11,300 bases of DNA from Anaerolineales bacterium (GTDB lineage: Bacteria > Chloroflexota > Anaerolineae > Anaerolineales > UBA4823). Made by a program: the position numbers and the translations under genes. The notes below the pieces were generated by a model. The model was not told the DNA's origin, searched no databases, and was given only the letters and a program-made list of their open reading frames with translations. The DNA lies in assembly GCA_022865865.1 (NCBI GenBank), contig JALHTN010000287.1:1-11300 (forward strand). The letters are read 5' to 3'. Shown here piece after piece: positions 1-8,264 of this stretch (within the stretch, counting starts at the first letter, position 1; every line of letters starts with the position of its first letter).

Positions 1-1548
1 CCTGCTGATACGCAAGCGCCAGAGCCCCAGGAAACAGAAAAAGTTGAGCCAGAACCCGAGGTGGAGGTTGTCAGCACAGAGGAGACCTCATCAGGGGCTG
101 TGACAAGCCTGGATGAAGTCAAAAATGCTGTGATCCAGATCCAGGCGGAAGGAACATTTGTCAATCCAGATTTTTCAGTTTCTTATAATGATGCGGGTTA
201 CGGTTCCGGGTTCATAATCGATCCTTCTGGTTTAGCATTGACAAATAATCATGTAGTAACGGGTGCAGCATTATTAAAAGTCTGGATAGGAGGTGATACC
301 ACCAAATCCTATAATGCAAAGGTGGTTGCCGTATCCGAATGCTCAGACCTGGCATTAATTGATCTTGAAGGGGATGGCTACCAATATCTTGATTGGCACG
401 AAGGTCCTATTAATGTTGGTTTGGAAGTCTATTCAGCGGGATATCCGCTGGGAGAACCTCAATTTACTTTAACTCGCGGGATCGTATCTAAGGAAGAGAC
501 CGGAGGTGAAACATATTGGGCTTCTGTAGATTATGTTATTGAGCATGATGCAACTATAAATCCCGGTAATTCGGGAGGACCGCTGCTGGATGCTGACGGT
601 AAGGTTGTGGGAATTAATTACAGAGTAAGAGAAACAGATCAATATTTTGCCATTGGTCGAGACCTGGCGGTCGAGGTTGTTGACGACCTGGAAGATGGAC
701 TGAATGTTGAGTCGCTGGGAATAAATGGTGAAGCATTTGTCGGTGATGATTTTTCTGGAATCTGGGTTTATTCTGTTGAATCAGGTTCTCCTGCTGATAA
801 GACTGGCATTGAGGGTGGTGATATTGTCACCATGCTAGAGAATTTAATCCTTTCTTCGGATGGGACGATGTCAGATTACTGCGATGTCCTCCGCAGTCAC
901 GATGCTGATGACACTCTGGATATCGAAGTTCTCCGCTATGGCACTGGGGAGGTTCTTGCTGGTCAGATTAATGGTCGTGATTTAGAAACAGCTCTCACCT
1001 TGACTGATACGATTGCGGATGATATCAGCGGTGTGGTCGTGGAGGATACTGGGTCATATTCAGGCTATATGAGTGTTATGGATGACTACGGCGCCCTTCA
1101 AATGGAAATTCCAGTTGAGTGGGCTGATATATACGGAGGTTATTGGGAGGATGGAGGGGATACAATCGGAACAGCAATATCAGCAGCTGCGGACTTAGAT
1201 GCTTATATCAATACTTGGTCAGAATCAGGTGTGTTCTTTGGGGCATCGGATGACCTGGCAAAATTGGGCGGTTATGTCAACTTACTCGATGTTCGCAGGG
1301 ATGACCTGATTGACGATTGTAAGTATGATGACCGCTATGACTATGAAGATAACCTGTATCGAGGCAAATACGATCTATTTGAAAATTGTGGTGAGTCAGG
1401 AAATGTTTACTTCGTGTTAACAGCTGTGCCGAAGGAAGATCCACAGGCATTCCTGATCCTGGTTGAAATGCAAATCGGTAAGGATGCAGATTTTGATGCA
1501 CTTGATCAGATTTTGGCTACTTTTGATGTCGTAGGATCGCTCCCTTAA
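1..1548 (+). CDS. HtrA/DegP-like secreted trypsin-fold serine protease with one PDZ domain, 5'-truncated
   Basis: The reading frame is open from the first base, so the true start and any signal peptide lie upstream. Numbering from the first visible codon, residues 1-20 form a Pro/Glu-rich linker such as follows a signal or lipoprotein anchor. Residues 35-230 are a trypsin-like domain with an intact triad: His84 in TNNHVV (nt 250-252), Asp116 in SDLALI (nt 346-348) and Ser191 in NPGNSGGP (nt 571-573). Residues about 240-325 are a single PDZ domain (GIWVYSVESGSPADKTGIEGGDIV). Residues about 355-515 are an extra C-terminal domain with an IPVEW segment and two cysteines (440 and 463); I cannot place it firmly, although its pattern recalls PsbP/Mog1-like folds. 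The family degrades or chaperones misfolded envelope proteins. The protein is acidic, as expected for an exported one. The gene converges on the PBP homologue and shares its terminator. Protease call is firm; the tail domain is not. Confidence 0.93.
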   Translation, partial: PADTQAPEPQETEKVEPEPEVEVVSTEETSSGAVTSLDEVKNAVIQIQAEGTFVNPDFSVSYNDAGYGSGFIIDPSGLALTNNHVVTGAALLKVWIGGDTTKSYNAKVVAVSECSDLALIDLEGDGYQYLDWHEGPINVGLEVYSAGYPLGEPQFTLTRGIVSKEETGGETYWASVDYVIEHDATINPGNSGGPLLDADGKVVGINYRVRETDQYFAIGRDLAVEVVDDLEDGLNVESLGINGEAFVGDDFSGIWVYSVESGSPADKTGIEGGDIVTMLENLILSSDGTMSDYCDVLRSHDADDTLDIEVLRYGTGEVLAGQINGRDLETALTLTDTIADDISGVVVEDTGSYSGYMSVMDDYGALQMEIPVEWADIYGGYWEDGGDTIGTAISAAADLDAYINTWSESGVFFGASDDLAKLGGYVNLLDVRRDDLIDDCKYDDRYDYEDNLYRGKYDLFENCGESGNVYFVLTAVPKEDPQAFLILVEMQIGKDADFDALDQILATFDVVGSLP

Positions 1549-1571
1549 TTTCAAAGAAAATACCATGAATC

Positions 1572-1609
1572 AAAATCTCCAGGGAAAAATATCACCTGGA
1601 GATTTTTTT
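1572..1609. terminator. Bidirectional Rho-independent terminator between convergent genes
   Basis: A perfect 12-bp inverted repeat, AAAATCTCCAGG at 1572-1583 and CCTGGAGATTTT at 1595-1606, encloses an 11-nt loop. The plus strand continues into a run of seven T at 1603-1609, and the minus strand ends in TTTT at 1575-1572. It lies 23 nt after the protease stop, and the last T residues overlap the TAA stop of the PBP homologue (1610-1608). This placement fits termination of both convergent transcripts. Confidence 0.9.
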
Positions 1610-4532
1610 ATCGCTCAACAATTATCTGCACTCGAGCATCACTCTTGTTGCCTGCGTGATCGTAAGCATGAACTCGGATGATATGTTCTCCGACTTTTAA
1701 TTTCCACGGAATGGCATAGGGAGGTGAGTTAAGGCTTGCCGCTAAATCTCCATCAATAAAGAATTCAACTTTTTCTATCTCCAAGTTGTCGCTCGCTTCA
1801 GCCTGCAACGTAATCGTTTCGTAATCATTAAGATTAAATATTTGCTCATGCTCAGGAAAGCGAATATTCACTTCAGGTTTCTGGTTATCAATTGTTACCT
1901 GGATTATGGATGATTCTACTCGTTCATCTTCATAAGAGACAAGCAGCTGCAAAACATACAAACCGCTCAAATTTGATGTATCCCACATTGCGAGCTGCCC
2001 ATTCTGAACGGGGTCGTCCATTTGCTCAGCGATTTGGAACCAAGTATCGGGATTAAGGCCAGATCCAATTTGTAATCTATAGGATTCAAAACCATCACCT
2101 GCAGCGCGCCCTATAATGGGTACAGAACCATAAATCGTACTGAACATCGATGGAGATGAAATACGCGCATCCCCGGTTTGATTTAGCTCAATATCAAGCA
2201 CATCATAAGCTTTTGGAATTTGAGGGATGCCGGCATTTATTGCCCATTCCTCAGCCTCTGGAGGGATAACTATGAACACTTCTTCCTCAATTAACGCTGG
2301 AGAAGTAAAGATTGTTGCCAAGCGTCCTGATTCCTGATTAATGAGGAAAGCTTTATACAAATTATCAGTTTGTGTGGGTTCGTTTCCACTGATGAATATC
2401 TCATTTACGACATGCGGGCAGTCATCTGTGGGTAACAATCCAGATGGATTACATACTTGAATTTCATTCAACGATGGTGGAACAGAAAAATCTTTGTTCG
2501 GGAAATCTCTGGTCGCATATTGAATAATGGCATGCCATAATCCTGCAGACCATTCAGGTGAGAGATCAGTTTCCAGGAAGGAATTCTCGGATCCAATCCA
2601 CACCCCGGCAAGCAAATCTGGCGTGTAACCAATCGTCCAAAGGTCTTCTTTGCTGTTCGTGCTGCCTATCTTAGCAGCCGCAGGGCGGCCAATTTCCAGG
2701 GAATTCGGGTGACCTAAACTTGGCCAGCGCGCCGTCTCATCGCTGAGGACATCTGTGATGAGATAAGCTAATTCTTGGGTTATGACTGGACGTTTTATTG
2801 TACGGCATTCAGAAATTTGTTCGGTACAGTCCAGCCGTTCATTGCCCGCATCATCAAAAACTTTTAATACAACCTGTGGGCTGATGGGTGAATTCGGGTC
2901 TTCGTAAGAATTATTGTTCTGCGGGAACCCAGCTAATATACCCTGAGCGGCAAGAACTCCATATGCCTGGCTTAACTCAACCAGATCGGCTTCTCCATCC
3001 TGAAAAAGTACACGGTATGTTCCATCCCCTGAAGGTATCTGGAGCTGGGTTAGACCCAAACGTTCGGCAGTATGCCATACTTGATCTGGATCCATTTGAG
3101 TAAGTATTTGTAAGGCGGGAACTAAATAATCATTTGCGAGTGCGGTTCGTAAACTAACCGGGCCATTATACTGATCAATCATATTCTGAATATCTGTGAA
3201 ACCGGATGGGATATTGGCTGGAATATCCCATAGTAATGTCGCCGGACTTGTGCCGCGGGTAAAGGAAGTCAAATAAATGAAGGGAGAGAGAATAGATCCG
3301 GGTGGATGACCAGTAAATTGATCCGGGTCCTGGCTTCCAACACGTTTGCCAACCATTGCCAGAATTTGACCCTCATGTGGATCCATTACAAGCGCATTTG
3401 CGGCTATTGGGAAATCTTGAATTGCACTCTCCTCGTATATTGAGGGCAGCAAGCGAGCCATCTCGCATTCTTCAAAAACTGATTTTGCCTGATCCTCGGG
3501 TAGTTCTCCTGCGATTCTGGAAATTTGGATCGCCACTGTACATTCAGTTTGAGTTTGAAGATCGTAATCCATGGAAGTTATTATTTTCAAACCACCACGA
3601 AAAATACGCTCTATAGGAATATATTCAGATGCTTGTTCAATCACCAAATTGGTGAATGCCGGTTCGAGATTAATCGGAAAATCACGGGCAGATTTTATAC
3701 TTAAATCCTGTTTGAGAGATTTATCAAGTTGTTCAGCAGAAATTACTCCTTGATTGAACATTTCCTGGAGAATGCGGTCTTTCGCTTCTTGGGAAGCAAC
3801 AGGAGCATCAATTGGATTTAGATCTGGGGATTTCGCAGCTGCTGCAAGAGTTGCAGCTTCTGCAAGATTCAGTTCAGCAGCAGGTTTACCGAAATAAATC
3901 CTTGCCGCAGCATCAGCACCATACGCAAGGTTGCCATAATATTCAGCATTCAAATACCATTCCAGGATTTGTTCGTGACCATATAACGATATAACTTGTG
4001 CTGCTAAGATCAACTCTTTGAATGTTTGGCGATAGGATGGGGACTCCTGTTCTAATAGATATAGGCGATTCAGTCTCTGTGCTATGGTCGGTTGGTTATT
4101 ATTCCGGAGATTATCCCAATTTACTCCGGGATTATTCCAATAACCTGGATCTGTGGAGGCGATGGTCGCCAAGATGAGCGTTTCTGGAATATTATTTTGT
4201 TTACCCTCATCCAGCGAAAGGTATGTTTGTCCTCTTGCATTTGGATTCTCTAGAACAGCGATTAAATGCTGCCCACTTCGATCGTATAATTTTGTTGGAT
4301 TATGCAGTTGTTTACCAGACGACTCGAAAATCAGGGGGAGTGATTCAAGAGATGGGATATCTTCCAATAGATTTGCATATAGAAAGGAACCTGCGATAAC
4401 CAAAATTGAGACGAATAAGCTGAGAATCATTAGGAACAGAATGGCTATTTGACCTAATCGCCTCGAAACCAATTTGCCTCGTCTATGATTGCGACGTTGC
4501 CGTGATTTTATGATTTGTGACACAGCAGACAT
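1608..4532 (-). CDS. Class A penicillin-binding protein homologue (PBP1C-like), probably catalytically inactive, with C-terminal Ig-like domains
   Basis: A 974-residue membrane-anchored protein with basic N-terminus (1-25) and one transmembrane helix (about 28-53). A glycosyltransferase-51 fold spans about 75-265, best seen at ILEWYLNAEYYGNLAYGADA and YFGKPAAELNLAEAATLAA. A transpeptidase fold spans about 315-680. Two beta-sandwich domains follow at about 788-882 and 885-974. The fold is complete and the frame intact, but the catalytic motifs are not. The GT catalytic Glu of EDxxFxxH is Thr127 (TDPGYWNN), GGSTITQQ is NQPTIAQR, SxxK is S413-I-L-S416, SxN is D468-Y-L, and KTG is K621-I-G. A normal member polymerises and cross-links peptidoglycan outside the membrane; this one probably does neither. 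ATG at 4532 gives the expected basic cytoplasmic tail before the helix. There is no clear Shine-Dalgarno. Cys694/Cys705 sit in a CNPSGLLPTDDC segment typical of PBP1C relatives. Homology is certain; loss of activity is inferred from motifs. Confidence 0.92.
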   Translation of the reverse strand: MSAVSQIIKSRQRRNHRRGKLVSRRLGQIAILFLMILSLFVSILVIAGSFLYANLLEDIPSLESLPLIFESSGKQLHNPTKLYDRSGQHLIAVLENPNARGQTYLSLDEGKQNNIPETLILATIASTDPGYWNNPGVNWDNLRNNNQPTIAQRLNRLYLLEQESPSYRQTFKELILAAQVISLYGHEQILEWYLNAEYYGNLAYGADAAARIYFGKPAAELNLAEAATLAAAAKSPDLNPIDAPVASQEAKDRILQEMFNQGVISAEQLDKSLKQDLSIKSARDFPINLEPAFTNLVIEQASEYIPIERIFRGGLKIITSMDYDLQTQTECTVAIQISRIAGELPEDQAKSVFEECEMARLLPSIYEESAIQDFPIAANALVMDPHEGQILAMVGKRVGSQDPDQFTGHPPGSILSPFIYLTSFTRGTSPATLLWDIPANIPSGFTDIQNMIDQYNGPVSLRTALANDYLVPALQILTQMDPDQVWHTAERLGLTQLQIPSGDGTYRVLFQDGEADLVELSQAYGVLAAQGILAGFPQNNNSYEDPNSPISPQVVLKVFDDAGNERLDCTEQISECRTIKRPVITQELAYLITDVLSDETARWPSLGHPNSLEIGRPAAAKIGSTNSKEDLWTIGYTPDLLAGVWIGSENSFLETDLSPEWSAGLWHAIIQYATRDFPNKDFSVPPSLNEIQVCNPSGLLPTDDCPHVVNEIFISGNEPTQTDNLYKAFLINQESGRLATIFTSPALIEEEVFIVIPPEAEEWAINAGIPQIPKAYDVLDIELNQTGDARISSPSMFSTIYGSVPIIGRAAGDGFESYRLQIGSGLNPDTWFQIAEQMDDPVQNGQLAMWDTSNLSGLYVLQLLVSYEDERVESSIIQVTIDNQKPEVNIRFPEHEQIFNLNDYETITLQAEASDNLEIEKVEFFIDGDLAASLNSPPYAIPWKLKVGEHIIRVHAYDHAGNKSDARVQIIVER

Positions 4533-4538
4533 GGTGGA

Positions 4539-4544
4539 ATTTTA
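4539..4544 (-). promoter_or_regulatory. Possible -10 box for a leaderless PBP-homologue transcript
   Basis: On the minus strand TAAAAT (4544-4539), preceded by TG one base upstream, ends six bases before the ATG at 4532. Transcription would then start at or next to the A of ATG, and the absence of a Shine-Dalgarno (AATTCCACC precedes the ATG) agrees with this. No convincing -35 is present at the right distance. This is a short motif in A/T-rich DNA, so chance is a real alternative. Confidence 0.27.
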
Positions 4545-4576
4545 CACGAAATATGTGTGATTTAGGCGCTCATTGT

Positions 4577-4654
4577 ATTAGGGGACCCTATGAAAATAAG
4601 CCGACAGCGGCTTATCCCCGCAACCGCTGTCGGCTTTTTGCAGGATCCCCTAAT
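4577..4654 (-). terminator. Compound inverted repeat, likely terminator of the nadK-recN-regulator operon
   Basis: The core is a perfect 13-bp inverted repeat, AAGCCGACAGCGG at 4598-4610 and CCGCTGTCGGCTT at 4624-4636, with a 13-nt loop. On the minus strand the stem is followed by ATTTT (4597-4593), on the plus strand by a five-T run (4635-4639). An outer repeat, ATTAGGGGA at 4577-4585 and TCCCCTAAT at 4646-4654, surrounds it, and with one mismatch extends to 12 positions. The element lies about 86 nt past the stop of the regulator gene (4740) and 45 nt before the PBP homologue, both on the minus strand, so it would insulate the two units. Confidence 0.75.
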
Positions 4655-4739
4655 GATATACCCCGGCACCCTGCAGGGAAGTGGTCAATCTACAACAAAT
4701 ACTATACCATGCAGGCGTTGCCAAAACGTTGACAAGGTC

Positions 4740-7700
4740 TTAGCCAGAGATCAATAGCCTCATTTTTTTCTTATAGCTCTGAAAAGTTTCTTGTACCTTT
4801 GCTGGATAAGCAAGCCTCTCACACCGGTTAAGGATGTCATTGAACCGTAAAATCTCTTGACCATTATCGAACCCCGAATTCTTTTTCAATCTAATAAGGT
4901 GCATTAATATCCTTAATGCTATATAAGGTTGATCTTCATGACCTAGAAAATTTAATGAATATTGTAGTTGTTCAATATTTTCCTCAGGTTTCGATTGGTT
5001 AAAATCTGCAATTCCACCAATAAATTTTGCTAACATTCCTACCATTGGTAGAGAATGAATCCGAGCCTGGTGTGCGAGTTGCTCGGTTACCTGCCGTGTA
5101 AGTTTCCACTCCCCTTTGGAGATGTGTGCGTAGCTGAGAAATTGCATTCCCCGGATCTCGACCATACCAAATCCCCCAGATTGGGCAAGATCGATTCCCC
5201 TAAGGAGATTCACCATTCCAACTTCAGATTGACCAGTTGCGATCTGTGTATACCCAAAACGGACGAGGTTATCCAATCCCCAAAAATCGCGGGAACAATT
5301 ATTGGAACCGAGTTGAAATTCTTCTCGAGCTTTCTCATAAGAATTCAATAAAAGGTAAATATCTCCTCGAATGCGGTGTGCCAGAGATTGGATATCCTGG
5401 TGATTATGCTCCAGTCCCAGTTCGAGTATCCGTTGGGATAATTCATAAGCAGATCCTAGATCACCTGAAGCATTATCCAAAAAGGCTTTACACGCATATA
5501 GATACCCAAGCATACGGTTCGCCTGCAATCTTTCGGCAATTTCAATTCCTTTTTGATTGTCCTCGCGTGCTTTCTGATAATCAACCAAAAAATACTGCGC
5601 TAGTGATGATGCTAAATAAGCAGTAACCGCAATATGGTGATGACCAATTTTATTGGCTAGTTCTAAAGAGATTTTTGCATTCATTAATCCTGATTCAGGC
5701 CATCCAGCTAATGTTTGGCAGAGGGCAAGCTGGTAATGCGCATTCGCCATTCCGCGTTGTACTGCTGGATTATTATCCGAATTTCCGAGGCTAAGTGCAA
5801 TCTCAAATGATTGGATAGCTTCATCCAGCCGTCCAAGCATGTAGAGGAATACACCACGATTGGTATGGTTGTTCATTATTTCATAGGCGTTTTTTGTTTG
5901 TTTAAGATAGAATATCGCCTGGTTGGTAGAAGCCAATCCTTCTTCAAACTGGTTCTCTACCATGCAAGCATCACTAAGACCATTCAGTGCAGTACCAATT
6001 AGGAGCTTACTTTGCTTGGATTGCCCTAATTCTAATAATCTGTTGTTGTGATCTCGAATCAATTGTGCGTCCAGCATTTCATAGGCTAATTCTGTCCACT
6101 CACTATAAAAATCATGGATCGATTCATCATCGATGATCTCGTTCGTCTTGAGGATTAAACTCTCAGCACGAGATAATATTTGAAGGGCTTCGCTTGAGGA
6201 ATATAATAGTCGCGCCCATTGAGCAGCCTTTGTCCAATACATAAAGGCGGTGGTTAATTTTCCAGCATATTCATAATGGCGCGCCAAGACAGCAGCTTGA
6301 TTACCGGATTGAGAAACCATTTGGGACTCAATTGCTTGAGCTATGCGTTCATGTAAATATCGTAATCGGATTCGATTCGTATCTAATATTATCGTTTCCC
6401 GGATTTTATCGTGAGTGAATTGCCAGGTTGTTTCTTGACCAGGCCGATGAATCGCTTCAACCAGATGGCGTTGTTTTAACTCTTCAATCGCTCGTGCGAT
6501 GAAGGATAAGTTTTGTTGGTTGGCCAAGCTTATCAACACAGGGTCAAATTCTTTGCCGATTACAGCAGCATATTCACTTATGCCACGGGCTGCCGGGCTT
6601 AATTGCCGAATTCGATTCTGGATCAATGTGTAAACACTCTTTGGTAATGGTAGGTGTGAGGGGCTTGAATGTACTGAAAGAGATTCTTGGTCTTGTAATG
6701 AGTGTAATGTTTCGAGAATAATAAAAGGATTTCCACCAGTTTCATAATCTAGTTGGTAAACCAATTCCTGTTCCAATGGGTACCCCATAACATATCTACC
6801 CAGTCCGGAAATTTCCTTGTGATTTAGGCGCTCTATCCTTATTAAGTCTAGATTTGATGCCGAACGGTTCGTATAGAGAATTTTTTCTATGCTTTGATTG
6901 CTGTAATCCGAACGGGCAGCAAGAATTAGAAGTGCATTTTTATTGAAAGGAGCTCGTTCGATCAGGTACGCAATGGTTGAAATTGATGCTTCGTCTGCCC
7001 AATGAAGATCATCGATAAACAGAATCAAATCGTTCCTCTGAGCAACCAGTAAAAATACCTGCCGAATCGCTTCAAAGAGAGTGGAGCGATTTTGATCAGG
7101 ATTACTTGATACCAAAGGAATATCATGTGATTGAAAATCCGGTAGAATTTCTGGGAGAAGTAATGCTAATAATTCTGCCCAGGTGTTTGAAAAGCTTTTC
7201 CATTCAGTTATGGCAATATTGTTGCGAAGTAATTCTATGAATGGCTGAAAGGGTAGGTTGATCTCTGCAGGACGACAATGGGTGCCAAGAATTCTTCTCT
7301 CAGTGGCAAATAATTCACAATATTCCTGGACAAGGCGAGTTTTTCCCAAACCGGATTCTCCGGTGATGATAATCCCACCCCCATTTTCCATTGCTGCTTC
7401 TATTTGGTTGAATTCTTTTTTGCGACCAACAAAGGGGGTGTGGATGCTGGCTAACAGACGCCAATCTGGTCGACTGGATGGTGATGAGGCGTGTGTTTTT
7501 CTATTTATTTGGCGATAAATGGATACCAGCTGCTGTGAAGGTTGTGCATCCAACTCATCATTCAATAATTTTGTCACAGATAAATAGTACTGGCGTGCTT
7601 CCTGAAAGCGTTTCGTTTCCACCAATATTCTTAATACTCGGTAATGTAGATCTTCATTGAGATTATCACTTTCGACAGCCAGTTTTGAATAGGTGAACGC

Positions 7701-8264
7701 ATCTTCAATTTGTCCAGCAGCTAAATAATGATCGCCAATTCTGGCCAGCATTCTTGTGCGCAGCTGAGTCAAATGTAAGTTGGTTTGGTACCACCAATCG
7801 TCTAATAAGTGCGAATTTGGGAGTTCAATTCCTTCTAGAAATTGCGTTCCTCGCCATAAATTAACCGCCCTCACCATGGATTGAAAAATATTATCTGGGA
7901 GAATTTGATCGGACGATACAGTCCAGGGTGAGTTTCCAATTAAATCATGTAATTCTACAAAAATTTTAAGGTCAACGGATAAATTGGATGTTTCTAATCC
8001 GACGAAATCATTATGGATGGTTATAAAATCTGGGATTGGGATTGCGGATCTGATGCGGCTCAATGCCTCACGGAGGCGTCGCCGGGCTATAGGAGTTGTT
8101 GAATCCTGCCAGAAGATAGAAAGGAGTTTTCTCCTAGCAATTAGATTGTTTTGTGAGGCGAGGAAATAAAGTAGAGTACGCGGAGTCCTTCTATTAATAT
8201 TGAGAAGTTGATTTTCCCAGAGAATTTCGGGGGGACCGAGTAAATTAATCCGTAAATCTGTCAT
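4740..8264 (-). CDS. BTAD/SARP-type transcriptional regulator fused to AAA (STAND-like) ATPase and TPR repeats
   Basis: A 1174-residue cytoplasmic protein in four parts. Residues 1-95 resemble an OmpR/SARP winged helix (RINLLGPPEILW at the start, RRRLREALSRIRS near 61-73). Residues 97-252 match the bacterial transcriptional activation domain. Residues 277-650 are an ATPase of the predicted-ATPase (AAA_16) type with Walker A GESGLGKT at 302-309, Walker B LILFIDDLHWAD at 413-424, a GGNPFIILE motif at 510-518 and FTHDKIRE at 617-624. From about 660 to 1130 are helical TPR-like units, for example around 795-825, 840-870 and 960-990. Such proteins use nucleotide binding and TPR-mediated ligand or partner sensing to switch DNA binding; the signal and targets here are unknown. 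The ATG at 8264 is chosen because the winged helix begins there. It overlaps the recN stop by 20 bp and lacks a Shine-Dalgarno, suggesting translational coupling. No LuxR-type C-terminal helix-turn-helix is present. Confidence 0.88.
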   Translation of the reverse strand: MTDLRINLLGPPEILWENQLLNINRRTPRTLLYFLASQNNLIARRKLLSIFWQDSTTPIARRRLREALSRIRSAIPIPDFITIHNDFVGLETSNLSVDLKIFVELHDLIGNSPWTVSSDQILPDNIFQSMVRAVNLWRGTQFLEGIELPNSHLLDDWWYQTNLHLTQLRTRMLARIGDHYLAAGQIEDAFTYSKLAVESDNLNEDLHYRVLRILVETKRFQEARQYYLSVTKLLNDELDAQPSQQLVSIYRQINRKTHASSPSSRPDWRLLASIHTPFVGRKKEFNQIEAAMENGGGIIITGESGLGKTRLVQEYCELFATERRILGTHCRPAEINLPFQPFIELLRNNIAITEWKSFSNTWAELLALLLPEILPDFQSHDIPLVSSNPDQNRSTLFEAIRQVFLLVAQRNDLILFIDDLHWADEASISTIAYLIERAPFNKNALLILAARSDYSNQSIEKILYTNRSASNLDLIRIERLNHKEISGLGRYVMGYPLEQELVYQLDYETGGNPFIILETLHSLQDQESLSVHSSPSHLPLPKSVYTLIQNRIRQLSPAARGISEYAAVIGKEFDPVLISLANQQNLSFIARAIEELKQRHLVEAIHRPGQETTWQFTHDKIRETIILDTNRIRLRYLHERIAQAIESQMVSQSGNQAAVLARHYEYAGKLTTAFMYWTKAAQWARLLYSSSEALQILSRAESLILKTNEIIDDESIHDFYSEWTELAYEMLDAQLIRDHNNRLLELGQSKQSKLLIGTALNGLSDACMVENQFEEGLASTNQAIFYLKQTKNAYEIMNNHTNRGVFLYMLGRLDEAIQSFEIALSLGNSDNNPAVQRGMANAHYQLALCQTLAGWPESGLMNAKISLELANKIGHHHIAVTAYLASSLAQYFLVDYQKAREDNQKGIEIAERLQANRMLGYLYACKAFLDNASGDLGSAYELSQRILELGLEHNHQDIQSLAHRIRGDIYLLLNSYEKAREEFQLGSNNCSRDFWGLDNLVRFGYTQIATGQSEVGMVNLLRGIDLAQSGGFGMVEIRGMQFLSYAHISKGEWKLTRQVTEQLAHQARIHSLPMVGMLAKFIGGIADFNQSKPEENIEQLQYSLNFLGHEDQPYIALRILMHLIRLKKNSGFDNGQEILRFNDILNRCERLAYPAKVQETFQSYKKKMRLLISG

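Noticed and set aside
61..63. GTG as the start codon of the protease
   Set aside because: The frame is open back to base 1 with a Pro/Glu-rich linker typical of the region after a signal peptide, and a start here would leave an exported protease without a signal.
1608..4532. Calling the PBP homologue a pseudogene
   Set aside because: There is no stop or frameshift across 974 codons, the anchor, fold motifs and tail domains are intact, and the SxxK to SILS change needs more than one base (AAA or AAG to TCT), so a single sequencing error cannot explain it.
4669..4678. 10-bp palindrome CCCTGCAGGG as an operator
   Set aside because: It lies downstream of the regulator stop, far from any start, is a single copy here and is short enough to occur by chance.
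4729..4734. Plus-strand TTGACA as a promoter -35 box
   Set aside because: No -10 box follows at 16-18 bp and it would drive only antisense transcription into the regulator gene.
5237..5626. A 129-codon plus-strand reading frame inside the regulator gene, and similar shorter antisense frames elsewhere
   Set aside because: They lie opposite well-supported genes, show no recognisable domain or ribosome binding site, and their composition is that of a mirrored coding strand.
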